A stretch of DNA of 64,000 bases. Source: Phlegmacium glaucopus (Eukaryota; Basidiomycota; Agaricomycetes; Agaricales; Cortinariaceae). Numbering within the stretch: position 1 is the stretch's first letter; each line of letters opens with the position of its first letter. The DNA lies in assembly GCA_015039465.1 (NCBI GenBank), contig MU130567.1, positions 257,017 through 321,016 of the forward strand, in the 5' to 3' direction. Made by a program: the position numbers and the translations under genes. A model generated the notes under the pieces. That model did no database searches, was not told the origin of the DNA, and worked only from the letters and a program-made list of their open reading frames with translations. Below are positions 11,342-24,840 of the stretch, piece after piece.

Positions 11342-14300
11342 ATGAAGCACATTTTTAAGAAGATTGTCAAGTCTAAGAAATCAAATTATTCCGAACTGAC
11401 CATCAACAATGCTCTGGGTTCAAACTCTGAACCAGCAACTTCGACATCGACCATCAAAACAAGCACCGCTGATCCCATGCCATCCGTTCCTGCTAGTGCC
11501 GCGGCTGCAGGCGCACAAGTTACTCAAGTCCCTGGCGTTACTGTGAGCGTTCAACTTTGCCCATCGTATCGTTAAGTATTTAACCATCGTCATCGATCAG
11601 GTTGCCCATGATCTGGTCTCCACTTCGGTTTCCGCTTTGGCAATCAATGATTTTGCACCTATAAGCAATCCAGCTGCTGGCGTCAATGTGAGTGTTCAAC
11701 TTGGCCCACCATATCCATCACTACTCAATCAACCTTGTCGATCAGAGTGCCCGTGAACTCCAAGTCTCCGCTTTGGTTTCCGCTACGGCTGTCGCTCCTG
11801 TAGCCCATACGGAGGGAAATTCACCCTTGCCTGCTGCCGTAATGCAAGCCAAATTGAGATCCATAGAATCGGAACAAAATCCCTCAGTGAGTTGCTTACA
11901 CAATGTGTTCTCGGCTTTCGCTGATGATCAGCAGGCTCAACAATCTGTCTCGGGTCTCTTTGCGAATGTCCAGAGTATCCTCATTACTGGCGGCATTTTT
12001 GTAAGCCTTTCTTGTAGGCTGTGTATATGATTTAGCAATAATTATGCATATAGAACAATGTTAATAATCCCCCTGCCAATACTGGTGAAGGACAGATGAA
12101 GATTGCTGTAACTCAAAAACCCAACTCAAGTCCAATCTTTACTGGACGGAAAGATGTACTTGATAAACTTGAGAAGATTTTTGTTCATCGTGCTACTAGT
12201 AGACTGATGTATAGGCGCTTGTGTCTCCTCTGGGGACTGGGAGGGATTGGAAAGACTCAGATTTGTCTCAAGTTCATAGAAGGAATGTCTGACAGGTAAG
12301 GGTCTTGCTTTGCCATTCACAATACTGGATTTATTTCTTGTTAGTTTTTCACATGTATTCTGGGTTGATGCCTCTTCTCAGGAGAGCATTGAAATGTCTC
12401 TCAAGGGCATATCTAGCCTTCCTGCTGCCCAAGATTCTCATCTGGATGGCTCAGTTGAGTCTGTCCTCCAGTGGATATCTTCTCTCCATGAAGAATGGTT
12501 GATTGTGTTTGATAATGCTGATGATCCTCCTCCAGAGGTGGTGGCCAACTTCATTCCTCCAGGTAATGGAGGTAATATTCTGATTACTAGCAGAAACCAA
12601 TCCATGGGAAGGATTGTATCATTTGAGAACAAAATTGGGATAAATGAGATGGAGATACCAGATGCTATAACTCTCCTTCTCAAAGCCAGCTGTTTGGATC
12701 CATTGCCTGAGCATCTACAAGCTGCCAAAAAGATTGTGACTGAGCTTGGCTGCATTCCTCTTGCTATTGATCATGCTGGGGCCTATATTGAGGCTGGGAA
12801 ATGTGATATTGATCGATATCTGAGGCAATTCTCAGTACATCGTCAGGCTCTTATGTCAGATGCTACATTCACAGGGGCATCAAAGTATAATAAAACAGTG
12901 TATGGGACTTGGGATCTTTCTTTTAAAGAAATAGAAAAGAGGGCAGGTGAACATTCCACTGCTGGAGATGCACAAGCAGCCCAGGCTGCAATCCTAATTC
13001 TTCAAATATGTGCTTTCTATCATCATAGCAATATTTCTAAAGACATATTCCAATCTGCTGCTGAGGAGGCCAAAAAACATGTTGTCAATAGTAACATAGC
13101 TGGAAAGTTACCTCAGGCAGTCACTTCACTGGATCACACTCTGCTTGGCTTGGACAATGATGGTCACTGGGATGACTTCATATTTGGACAAGGGATTAGT
13201 GTACTTCTCTCATTCTCCTTGATGAAAAGAGGCCAGTCATCTAAAATGTTGTCCGTTCATCCTCTGGTGCACTACTGGAGTCGGGAGAGAATGTCAAAAT
13301 ATGAGCAGCAAAGAATGTGTCAGATGGGAAGCATAATCTTGTCCTGTGCAATCTCATGGAGATTTGAAAGTAAGGATTATGCACTGCGACGGTTAATTTT
13401 TCCACATATTAAAGCAAATGGGTTACATGGAAGGCAGATAGGATGTATTGAGCAGTACTATGATGATAAATGGAGCAATTTTTCACTAGTAATGGGGGAG
13501 AATGGAGACTGGGACAATGCAGAGCAGCTGGAGGTTCAAGTTATGGACATGAGGAAGGAGCTGCTTGGTGCAGAACATCCAAACACCCTGACCAGTATAG
13601 CAAATTTAGCAAGCACATATCGTCATCAGGGAAGGTGGAATGAGGCAGAGCAGCTGGAGGTTCAAGTAATGGACATAAGGAAGAAGCTGCTTGGTGCAGA
13701 ACATCCAAACACTCTCACCAGTATGGCAAATTTAGCAAGCACATATCGTCATCAGGGAAGGTGGAATGAGGCAGAGCAACTGGAGGTTCAAGTTTTGGAC
13801 ATGAGGAAGAAGCTGCTTGGTGCAGAGCATCCAAAAACCCTCACTAGTATGGGAAATCTAGCAAGGACTTATCGTCATCAGGGAAGGTGGAATGAGGCAG
13901 AGCAGCTGGAGATTCAAGTAATGGACATGAGGAAAAAGCTACTTGGTGCAGAACATCCAGACACCCTCACAAGTGTGGCAAATATAGCAAGCACATACAG
14001 AGATCAGGGAAGGTGGAATGAGGCAGAGCAGCTGGAGGTTCATGTTATGGACATGAGCAAGAAGCTGCTTGGTGCAGAACATCCAAACACCCTCACCAGT
14101 ATGGCAAATCTAGCAAGCACATATCGTCATCAGGGAAGGTGGAATGAGGCAGAGCAGCTAGAGGTTCAAGTTATGGACATGAGGAAGAAGTTGCTTGGTG
14201 CAGAACATCCAAACACCCTTAACAGTATGGCAAACATAGCAAGGACATATCGTCACCAGGGAAGGTGGAATGAGGCAGAGCAGCTGGAGGTTCAAGTTAT

Positions 14301-15129
14301 AGACATGAGGAAGAAGCTGCTTGGTGCAGGACATCCAAATACTCTCACCAGTATGTCAAATCTAGCATGCACATATCGTCATCAGGGAAGGTGGAATGAG
14401 GCAGAGCAGCTGGAGGTTTGGGTTTTGGACATGATGAAAAAGCTGCTTGGTGCAGAACATCCATACACCCTCACTAGTATGGCAAATCTAGCAAGCACAT
14501 ATTGGGCTCAGGGAAGGTGGAATGAGGCAGAGCAGCTGGACATTCAAGTTATGGACATGAGCAAAAAGCTGCTTGGTGCAGAACATCCAAACACCCTCAA
14601 CAGTATGGCAAATATAGCAAGTACATACAGGGATCAGGGAAGGTGGAATGAGGCAGAGCAGCTGGAGATTCAAGTTATGGACATGAGCAAGAAGTTGCTT
14701 GGTGCAGAACATCCAGACACCCTCACCAGTATGGCAAATTTAGCAAGCACCTATCATCATCAGGGAAGGTGGAATGAGGCAGAGCAGCTGGAGGTTCAAG
14801 TTGTGGATATGAGCAAGAAGCTGCTTGGTGCAGAACATCCAGACACCCTCACCAGTATGGCAAATCTAGCAAGCACATACAGGGATCAGGGAAGGTGGAA
14901 TGAAGCAGAGCAGTTAGTGGTTCAAGTTGTGGACATGAGCAAGAAACTGCTTGGTGCAGAACATCCACACACCCTTAATAGTATGGCAAATCTAGCAAGC
15001 ACATACAGGGATCAGGGAAGGTGGAATGAGGCAGAGCAGCTGGAGCTTCAAGTCACAGACATGGTAAAGCTGCTTGGTGCAGAACATCTAAACATCCATA
15101 ACAACATGGCAAATCTAGTAGGCACATAG
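11342..15129 (+). CDS. NLR-like STAND protein: fungal N-terminus, P-loop NTPase (NB-ARC), TPR array
   Basis: This is a fungal NLR-type protein, a family thought to sense non-self or stress and signal by oligomerising. Exons phase cleanly: 11342-11542, 11601-11687, 11746-11886, 11932-12000, 12054-12295 and 12345-15129, giving about 1174 residues. The fourth exon carries SGLFANVQSILITGGIF, a short motif I know from the N-termini of many agaricomycete NLRs. The NTPase follows: IFTGRKDVLDKLE, P-loop GLGGIGKT at about residue 227, kinase-2 strand WLIVFDNADD, and the sensor-like ILITSRNQ. The C-terminus from about residue 635 has 13 TPR units of 42 residues of the kinesin-light-chain type (YRHQGRWNEAEQLE). 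No effector domain is recognisable at the N-terminus, which is Ser/Ala/Thr-rich. The start is the first ATG giving an open first exon. No break is visible. Confidence 0.88.
13507..15125 (+). repeat. Thirteen 126-bp tandem repeats encoding TPR units
   Basis: The string gcagagcag recurs at exactly 126-base spacing at 13519, 13645, 13771, 13897, 14023, 14149, 14275, 14401, 14527, 14653, 14779, 14905 and 15031. Each unit encodes 42 residues. Identity between units is very high at DNA level, so the array has been homogenised or recently expanded. The first unit is degenerate at its left end (GENGDWDNAEQLE), and the last loses its pattern after LLGAEH. Confidence 0.95.
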
Positions 15130-15990
15130 GATGAAGGAAAGTGAAATGAAATTGGAGGTTGAAGTTGTAACTGTACAAAGAATAGGAAGAGACTGAAGTG
15201 GTCTAATCATTCAAGTATAATAGTGCTTGTACTCTACCTTCTTGACTTTCATTTTAAAACAAAAACATAATTCCAAATTTTTAGCAGAAAGTGAGGTCTT
15301 TACAGTGCCTCATGGTTTCCACTTGGAATTTGAATGGAATCCAAGTGGCTTCCAAGCATTCTGAGGAACACACTTGGACTCTGAGTGGAATATTTTCTGG
15401 CAGATAACCCCCTTAATTTTGTCACTTTGGTCAGAACATATTCCACTCAGAGTCCACTCAGAGTCCAAGTCCAAGTTGAGAATTTCTTCTCAATTCCAAG
15501 TAGAATCCATTTGGAATCCACTCAGAATCCAGCTGGAATTGATGTTATACCTTAACAGATTACTCTTACTAATTAAAAAAAGGATCATATATACTGGGAT
15601 TTGAACCATTTAGTGATTGACAGGGGTAACCCTTGGGTATCTTGATGCTGACCCATACCTGTACCTCTGAGACCCCTACCCATTAAACCCATGGGTTTGC
15701 CTGTCAAAACAAGCCCAAAAACACCCAAAATGACCCAGAAATGAGCAAGATATGTGCTAAATGATATGTTATATCATTTTGGCTATATCTCCACCAATTC
15801 TCATCCATTTTGGATGTTCTAGGGCTCATTTTGTAGGTGGTGGGTACAGGAAACTGTACCTGTACCTGTAACCATCTGTGCCAGCCTGCGTACCTGCAGG
15901 ATTTCAAAAACACATGGCAATCACTAGAACCATTGGCATAGTAGTAACAACAATCAGCAATATAACACCTGAGCCACAGCAGCACTTTCT
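15130..15990. other. Non-coding region with palindromic and tacctg-rich sequence
   Basis: This is the 3' flank of the NLR gene. From 15300 to 15550 variants of ccaagtggaatcc recur in both orientations. At 15372-15392 an ACTTGGACTCTGAGTGGAATA block is followed by its inverted, partly doubled counterpart at about 15438-15469. From 15650 to 15900 the motifs tacctgtacctg and gcctgcgtacctgcagg give further local palindromes. The whole has the look of a transposon end, but no transposase or target-site duplication could be found. Confidence 0.4.
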
Positions 15991-18900
15991 AGGTGTTGAA
16001 ACTTAGTCCATATATCAGCACCCGGGAACATGTACCTAAACAGGATGTATGTTCCCATGTCAACCCTTTGCCCTGTTGTCATCATGGTTTCCCTCATCAC
16101 ACCTTTACAACCACTTACCACCACCTTCCTCACACCACTCTTTTTCGGTTTTGGACACGGGCATACACTGCACATCCAAGGGCCAGCAGTTAGTTACGAG
16201 AGGCTACTTAACAGTATGGCACATAAGACGGGTATAGCCATATGATTCCCGGGTATGTGAATGGATAAGTGCTTGATAAGTACTTAACATAACGAAAGAA
16301 TGTGATTTCGGAACGTCAACTAAAGTTGCCCGAGATGACCTGTGGCGAAGGAGATTGAGAGGTGGGAGAGCACTCCCGCATAGGTATTTCAACGAATTGG
16401 CATGACGTAAGGAACCTGTGATCCAGATATCAATCTGAAACTCGGTATTGAAAACGACTCAACCAGCAAAGCAGCTGATAGTTTCAATCCCTGCTAATCC
16501 TGTTTAAGAAGAAAATCTCACTGACCTATAAATAAGTTAGCCAAACTTTAGTAAAGAGACTTTTTGGAGACAAAAACCATGACAGAGTAAAGATAAGGTG
16601 AGAAGCCATCCTCGAGGGTCAGGTAAATATGTTGACCGCATGACAAAGAGAAGTGTCGAGGAATTGCCGAAGCCGTGATGATATCGGATTTCGAACGTCC
16701 GGCCGTAGTGGCAAACCAGTGAAGGAAATCATGACGAGGACAAGACTGACGTCTGAGGGTCAAGACTCAAACTATAATTGCAAGATACTAGATATCCATG
16801 GATGAACCCATATCCTCTAGAATAGTTGCAAACAGCTAGAACAGAATCATGAGTGCTTCGAGAATGCCGTCGGACAGCTGTCAGCTAGGTGGAGCGAAAC
16901 TTTAAAACATAGAATCGGCGTCAGCGAAGCATTAAGCCAACCCAATCAACCACGCGGGCCGCAAAAAACATCTCATGCCAAGTAGCGTAAATCTTGAATT
17001 GTCGAGAGGGTTCGATATGATCCTACGGGCCTAAATTCAGTAAACATTTGTACGCATGGGTTGCTGCACCGCTGTGGCCACATGAGTACATGCCATCCAC
17101 ATGGACACAGATTGCTTCAACGAGAGACCAGAACCGGCAGAAGTGGAAAACCCCCATTCGTCTAGGCCAAATGTGCAATCGCATTGTAGACTGCATCAGT
17201 GCAATGGCGCTCCGAGACTTGATGGCAAAGATTTCTAGAAACATCAACATAACATGTGAAAGAGTAGCCTTCTAGAAAGACTTTTACCAAAGGTAAACGT
17301 CATAGTAGTCGGTTTTATTGCCATGATGATGATCCGACAGGTAAAACAGATAGTGATGTGGTCGTCACGTTGGATATAAAACGGACTCCACATATACTTT
17401 GCGCCTGCGACCTAGAAAATAAAAGGGTGAATATCGCTGAATAGCCATCAACTATTAGCAAGTAGCACTCTCTGCAGTGAGGTAATTTTCTCCAAAGTCT
17501 CGGGTATCAAAGGAGGATGGGGTAAAATTCGAAAGAGTGATCTGTGCTCGCGTTCCGTCCAATCTATCAAAGACCAGCGCTCATGCGATATGTTGGTCGA
17601 CTGTCCATGCGCATACTACACAAATATGTGCAGTAGTTGGAAAAACGGCGCAAGATTTCTCGAATAAAGCATGAGGTCGGATATGGGAGAAGAGCTTTAT
17701 CAGGATATTATGAGTAGATAACAAATCGCGAGTGAATGATATAGATCATGACAATATTTGTTTATGAAGGTACGGCTGTTCTCCTTGGAAAAGACTGCAC
17801 AAGAGGCCACGTTGATCGCGTGAATAAGATGCGAATGAGCACATTTGGAACGCAAAACGAACTCCTCCTAAGTTAAGCGAGACGCTACCGGTAGCATGAT
17901 CACTTGCCGAGTTTCCAAGACGAGCTGCCACACAAGAATAGCGATGTGTCCAAAGCAGAAAACATAAGGCTCAAAGACCATAATAAAGCATGAGACTGAT
18001 ACAGGTGAGGTGTTCAGACTTGGACTTGTCCCATGTGATTGTTCGCGTGTTCCCTATGAAAAAAAAAATACCTAAATTCAATAGTGTCAGTGATTGATCG
18101 ATTACTGTTAACAGAACGGTTTAATGTGTAAGAAGAGAGCGTCTAACTCAATATCAACGAAATGACCCCAGGATACATAGTAAGGGATCTGAGGGAGCAA
18201 CAGAGATAGATTGTTGAGCAGAAATTGAAGGCCTGAGAAAGAGAATTATACAACCTAGGGATCTACGTATAAGGTATTCCATCGACAGAGGAGTTAACAT
18301 ACCGAACTCGTTGTATGCCATCGTGATCACCGCATACTTGGATCAATCAGCAGTCAGTCTATGACATCCATCCATCTCTGGACATTGACTTCCTGGACGA
18401 GCTTCAGAGACTTAACGCATTGCTAAAAGGTCTAAGCCTCTTTGCTTCAAACATTAGTGCACTACATAACAAAGATCAAAGGGAAAATGGTGAAGAAGTT
18501 GAGGTGGTGGTCGGACTCATGAGTACTGTCATGGAAAAAAAATGGCACGTGCGTTGTGTTGATGAGCGTTTTCAATCCAAGACTGTCAGTGTTTTTTTAT
18601 ACAACGTTGACTTGTGCAATAAGAGCCGTCTATATGCACAAGCTTAGTTAGTATAGCTTTGGAGTTAGGGAAGATCCTGAGAGACATGGCGGTAGTCAGC
18701 GTGAGTGAAAGGTTGTCACCTGTACCAGATTTGGCCGATCGCATTATCAAGAACAAGAATTGTATGAATTGGGTTTCAAAGATGGCGTTTACGATTCTCC
18801 CAATTGTGTCCTTGCGATTGCCGAAAGGTAGATAAAGTAGCGTATGATTTGGGCGAGGTCGCAATGAATGTGTTGCCAAGTTCCAACTGCATTACACATA

Positions 18901-21900
18901 GGGGTTTGGACTAGACTGAAAAAGAAGAGATTAAATGCCAGGAAGCTGTCGCCTATGTTTGATGCTTGTTTTTCTTTGAGTGGTTGCTAGGGCGTAAATG
19001 TAACCCAGGAGCTGAACGCAGACGGTGGACAGGCTGGTCAAAATGAAACCGAATTTGTAGTACATTTCCCATAACTACACCTAACTTGACCACCTATCTA
19101 GATCCAAGTTATCAGACAGCCCGTACATTTAACTGAGAGTAACACCAACTTCAACTCGATATCCTTCATTATTCGCTTCCATTCCGCCCGAATTATTCCA
19201 TCCTTTAGCCAAGGTGCAGATGCGTATTGAGGCTCCTTTATGCCAGTCGTCCGTGTAACTCGGGGAACTCTCTCTCCGTCTTGCTTCTACGTCCACATTG
19301 TTAGCAGATTGCTCAGCAATTATGATAATCCGGCATCGCCAATATGCGATACACCCTTTTCACCTGCCTGTGATATTTACATGTCACGGCCTTGAAGCCC
19401 CATATTGCTCTCGAAGCCTCAGTCTCTTATCTCTTATCATTGTCTACATCGTCGGTGTTTAGGCTTATGTAACGACTTCGTGCGAGAACGTCCTGGGTTT
19501 TCTAATTGAGATATAGCCCGCGTGATCAGGTATTGCAAGTTGGAGGCGTGAAAGTTCTTGATATGGGCAGTGGATGATGTTCGGACTGTTGCCTGACTGG
19601 GCCAAGAAGCCTAGAACCAGAGTTTCGGGCCGGATGAACTAAGTACTGCCGCTGAGCCGCAATGCCCGTGTTCATGGGTTGGTTGCATTGAGATTTATGG
19701 AGCTAACTTACAATCTATTGTCTTTTCCAACTTCTTCTCCAGCATCGATTGGTAAAGATTAGCATTAAGAGTTTTGGACAACCCATGATATGGAGAGGCG
19801 GCCGAGGTCACCGCAATCGGCAAGGATCGTCTTGGAGCTTGTATTTGCGGACCAGCTGACCTGAACGTACATAGGACATACAGTGGAGGAGACAAGTTGT
19901 TGTTTTGTTCCCCTTCACATAAAAGGAATTAAGCGTAGACTCGTGACTGGTTCCCAGGACCCACAAGAGATCCATGTCCGATCTCTTCCATGTTCTAATT
20001 ATTTTACAAGTCTTGAATGGTAATGACTAGCAATAGGTAGGTGGAACAGAAGCATATATGACACTGGCAGTCTGTAGGCTAGCGCTCAGGTCCGACCACT
20101 TCCAAGTTCCGGCCCTTGTTGAAAGAATCTTTTCAAACAAGTCCAAATCTGGATAATTTGCCAACTTTGGAACAGATAAGGTAAATCTTCTGATTAGTAA
20201 TACTAATAGTATTTGCCATGTGGGAATCAAATGTGGATAAGATGAGATGAGATTCGCGGATGTAGAAGAAAACGTGGAGTTAGCACTGACTCACACACGC
20301 ACACGCCACTATCTTGATAAGTGCTCAGTGCTTTTTGAAATTCAAGTTATTCAGTTGGAGTCGTGTTGACCTTTTGGCACAAAACGAGGGTCAACTATAC
20401 TCGTTGCCAACCGCGTAAGGCATGCCGGCTGATCAATTTACGCCTGCATGCAGTACCGAGGATGTCACCACAGCCGTATATGTGCGAGAAAAGTGATTGT
20501 GTAAAGGACTTAAGGACTTGCTAAGGTACTAATAGTCAATCTTAGATTTTCTTACTTTTAGAAACCGAGTAAGATCTGACAGTGCTAAGTATGCTATCCA
20601 TGGTAGTATACAATTTCATTCAACAAGGAAACTTAACAACTTTACAAAGCTCCAGGTTGAAGGTTCTTAATCTTCTTATGTACAACCACTGTATATAATC
20701 CCTCTTGTTGGCCAAATGCATTTAATCCCAGATTGATATGTCCGCGGTACCACATCATTAACCGTCCAGCTGGGAACTGATCATTTGAAGACTTTGATTT
20801 GTCACTTCGAGGACTAATAAAAGCTATTCAGTTCCATGGCAGTGGCCTCTCGATCTATTTTCAACTACTTTCGATTCGCTAGCAGTTATTGATAAGGATC
20901 TCGAATAGCATCCGTATACTTAAGAAACAAGTACGGGAATCATAAATCCATCAGGCCGCTCCTTGCGGCCTTGAAGGAAAAAAAGAACTAAATAAGTTGT
21001 AGTAAGTTGTCTTTGAAGCAACCAATAATAGTTGTCTTGAGGTAAGTATTAATACTCTCTTAATCTTACACTGATTCGACGCCGTTGTCAACTGCCGCAC
21101 CATCCGGCGAGTTAGCGAAAGTGTTTCAAATTCAAGAACTTGAATCCGAGTATACTTATGTCAAATGTGGGAATTATTAACGGCCCGGTCCGCGTCCGTT
21201 TCGAACTTCTTACCATCATCTCTGTCATGGGTCGACTATGCTTTTTTTCATTTCGTTTCGCTGAAATTGAATAGAGAGTCATTCTCATATCGAGAATCCT
21301 TGGCTGATCGTACTTTGCCTCGTGGCTTTCAGTGATCAAGCTTTTCACAAGGAAACACCATGCATGATACTGGGCACTTGGTCGATGACTGGATTTTGAA
21401 TATTTTGAATCCTTGAAGCGTAAGCGCTTAAGCCTTGGACCTGTTCGCTACATGATTGGAGTCGAGATTCAATGAAGGCAAGCCCACTGCGGTCATAACG
21501 GACGGCCACTTTCGCTAGCCTATAGATCAAAACTCTGGAAGAAATAAGATAAGTAATCACATACTATAGTATCGGGTCTTCTAGTCGGTGCTTCAGCTTC
21601 TAGGTGTTCAAGATATGTATTTAAGATGAAATCCGGCTGGATTAAATTATATGAAGCCTCTGAGGTTGGCGATGACATTGTGATCGATTAGATCATCTGT
21701 ACTAAAGCCGTACCACAAAGGCTTCCAACCTTCAAGTTTTGATCCACCCACTACTATCTCATATCCATCTCTAGCCTTAGATTATACGCGATCGACATCA
21801 AGTTGGGAGCCAAGAAGCGAAAGCCTGATAGTAAGTACCCGAGTCCCTTGAATCATGATAGTCATCATATCAAGGCATTGAAGGCTGAGCGCTGATGCAC

Positions 21901-24840
21901 CGATATTTCTGTGTCATGTCAAACTTCGTACGTCGTTAACTTTATGTTAAATTCCGACATTGAAGGATCACAAACGATGTCAACTCGAACTGGTGATCAA
22001 GTGTGGCGCAACGACATTGGCTACAATTTATAAAGTTGTATAGCATGTGATTAAATGCCCTCTCACTGTAATACTTAGTATCGATGTGGTGATGTAAGTA
22101 CTGCTGAAATGTTGAAGCTAAAGTCTACCGGAACTTGTACTAGTAGATGCGGCGGTGATAAAAAGTACCACTGAAAAGTTATAGCTGACTACCTCGAAAT
22201 AGGATGACTCGTGATACGCTGCAGAAAGAAGGACGCTCATTTACATTTATAAAGACATAATAATTAACCAAGAAAGCTACAAATCCAACCAGAAAATTGA
22301 ACATAGAGTACCATTACAAGGCGCCGTGCTGATTGGATTGGAATAAACAATAATGGTAGTAATGTGAAATCATGAACATCATGAATGCTGAATAACAGTT
22401 TCTGCCCCCGAGTTTCAGATGTAATAGTAAGTAACAATCAACCATCGATCAACGTCAACTTTGATCTTCATCTTCATCAGGCATGACAATTTCACTGATC
22501 TCAGGTGCTGATAAGATTAATTGATTCCGACCTGTCTCCGCCCATTGAACCGTATACTACTAGTACTACGCAGTCCGACTGTTAATCATGCACGGATGAA
22601 ACCTCAGGCCTCAGCCTGAGGTTAACCCTTGGAGCTTGGAGTTTGGAGTTTGGAGCTCGGCGCCTTGGCACGCAGTTTTTTTGATTTACGATAATCGAGA
22701 CTTAGTTCATATAGGGTAAACGGACTTAGCAAATTGTATTAATGGTAAGTACAGGATAAGTAGATACCAAGTACTACTAAAGCACAATCCACTGAGAATA
22801 GGACTCACGGTGGATCCACTATTCAATGCGTGCTATTCAGTTATAATAATAACTTTCGAAAGAAGTCTGATATCGTCCTTGTTTTCGCGTAATTGAACTT
22901 GAAGCGGGGAGAAGGTTGCTTAGGATCGCCTCATTTGGATTCTTCCAACTTGTCTGAACTTGTACTAGCTAGTAGGTCATATGCCAGTACTATGGGTTGA
23001 CTGATAGGCACAATCGCTGATTAGTGTTTCAACAGTGTTTTATTCAATTGGGACTCTTCCAGACCTCTTATTCCCGCTAACTCGTCATATCTGCTACAAG
23101 GATACTTAGCACGACTAAGCAAGCGACTGAGGCCTGAGGATCTCGGAAAGTTCAACTCTCCGGCAGAGCCTTCCGATTCAATCCGACATGAATTGATGCA
23201 ATTCCTTGCTAAGTAGGCAAGAGATGTGTTGCCAAGTCCAAACAAAAAAAAAAACTAAGCAACTTTTTTTTCTGGTTGCTACATACTATTACAGTGCCTG
23301 GTAGTAGTAAACGCTTTAGTAACTCTACTAGGAATTTGGTCTGGAATTCGCCGTCCGGGCGCATCACTACCAAATTTGGTACTCAATCGATATCTGTGGA
23401 GACTTTTCTTTCGTTTGAACCCACCTCTTATTCCCGCTAACCCAGTGAACTCGTCATCGGTTATCGTTATCTAATACTACTACACTTAACTTTATAAGTA
23501 ATATATCTCACAACTCCCAAAACCTGCTGCGAACTTCGGGAAACGCATTCTTTTCAACTCCGAGGATGGGCCACACAGCCTCCCTGGAATTTACCCGATT
23601 TAATCCGAGGTATGAAACGAATATAATTTGCCTGTCAAAAAGAAAAAAAAGAATTGAGACCAAGTAAAACTTTAAAAAAGTAATGATGGACATTTTGCCC
23701 CCCTCCCCCTAGTGGTAGAGTAAAACAAAAGATATGTACCAAGTCAAAAAAAAAAGTTCCGGCTACATTGGCGGCATAGGCGGTGAGAATTGCGCCACCG
23801 GCCGGTCCGCTACGTACCAGACAGTTAGACATGTGATATTCTCACTCCCCTGGGGTTTTTGGCAGGATATTGACTTGCGATGGATTGTCAAAAAATATAT
23901 GGCATGAGTAATGTTTTTCTTTCTTTTTTCTGTCAATTAAAAAACACTATATTCGATTGGTCGGGCCCGGGGGGTCAGATTGAAGTTGATTGCTATTAAA
24001 ATAAAAAAAAGAAAGTTGGATGGGTGATACTTGTACCGGCGTCTCCACTTACCGCAGTGCCCAGTGGGCCCACTTTTTTCTTTTTTTTTTTCCATTTGCG
24101 CGACCGCATCGGCATAGACACATTACATTACATTATACCGATTCTCCAAGATGTAATCGTACGTTAGTATAGTATATATATAAAGTCTCTATGTTCTACT
24201 ATAGTCGTATACCGAAATCTAAGTATAAATTATATCGTAACAACAAGAAAAAAGAGTATGAGATATGCATGTTCTTTTCCTTGTATGTATATATACCCCC
24301 ATTCTTTGTCCGCGTCTCTTTAAATATTTGCTCCTTCTTCGAGTTCATATCGTAATAATAGTTTCGTTTATAGTAGTAATACGAAACCAGCAAGCTAAAA
24401 ACAAAAAAAAACCCACCAATGCCGAGCGAGGTCCGACCCTGGACCAGAAATACGATTGATGGCCAGCAAGCAGTATCTCAGAAGGAAGGCATTACTCAAC
24501 GATCAGAACAGGAAAGATAGTGAATGAGAGGGTCGCGATGTATTAACTTATATAAAAAGAATAAAAAAAACGGATCCAAGTTCCACACAGGTACTTTATT
24601 AGATAAATAAGCGCGGGAGAGAGAGTTGGTATGTAGTGACGATCGATACAAAGCAGGGTGTAAGGGCTTTAGAGGCGTAAAAGTGGCGTGTGTCAGGTAA
24701 CGTGTGTGTGTGGGGACTAAGGGGTAGTAGGTATGTTTCAAGGTACGTAGTTATAAAAAAACGACATTTCGTTCTTTTTTCCTGAAAAAAAAAAGGGTTT
24801 GAGGAATTCCAAAAAAAAGAAAGGAAGAAACGAACACAAG
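15991..24840. other. About 8.8 kb gene-poor, AT-leaning intergenic DNA
   Basis: No frame longer than about 100 codons occurs and none looks conserved. The sequence holds many short palindromes of the agtact/actagt type (for example near 22139, 22557, 22780 and 22966) and several poly-A or poly-T tracts (23240-23270, 23740-23755, 24070-24095). Small local duplications occur, such as cctcttattcccgctaac at about 23066 and 23425. I see no tRNA, transposase or reverse transcriptase signature. Confidence 0.5.

Noticed and set aside
14488..14712. Repeat protein on minus inside the TPR array
   Set aside because: It is a reverse-frame shadow of the 126-bp repeats.
15585..15620. tRNA or SINE (B-box-like ggatttgaacc on minus)
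   Set aside because: No matching stem, A box or acceptor stem could be built around it.
15991..24840. RIP-mutated transposon tract
   Set aside because: The base composition is only moderately AT-rich and no decayed transposase or reverse transcriptase frame could be recognised.
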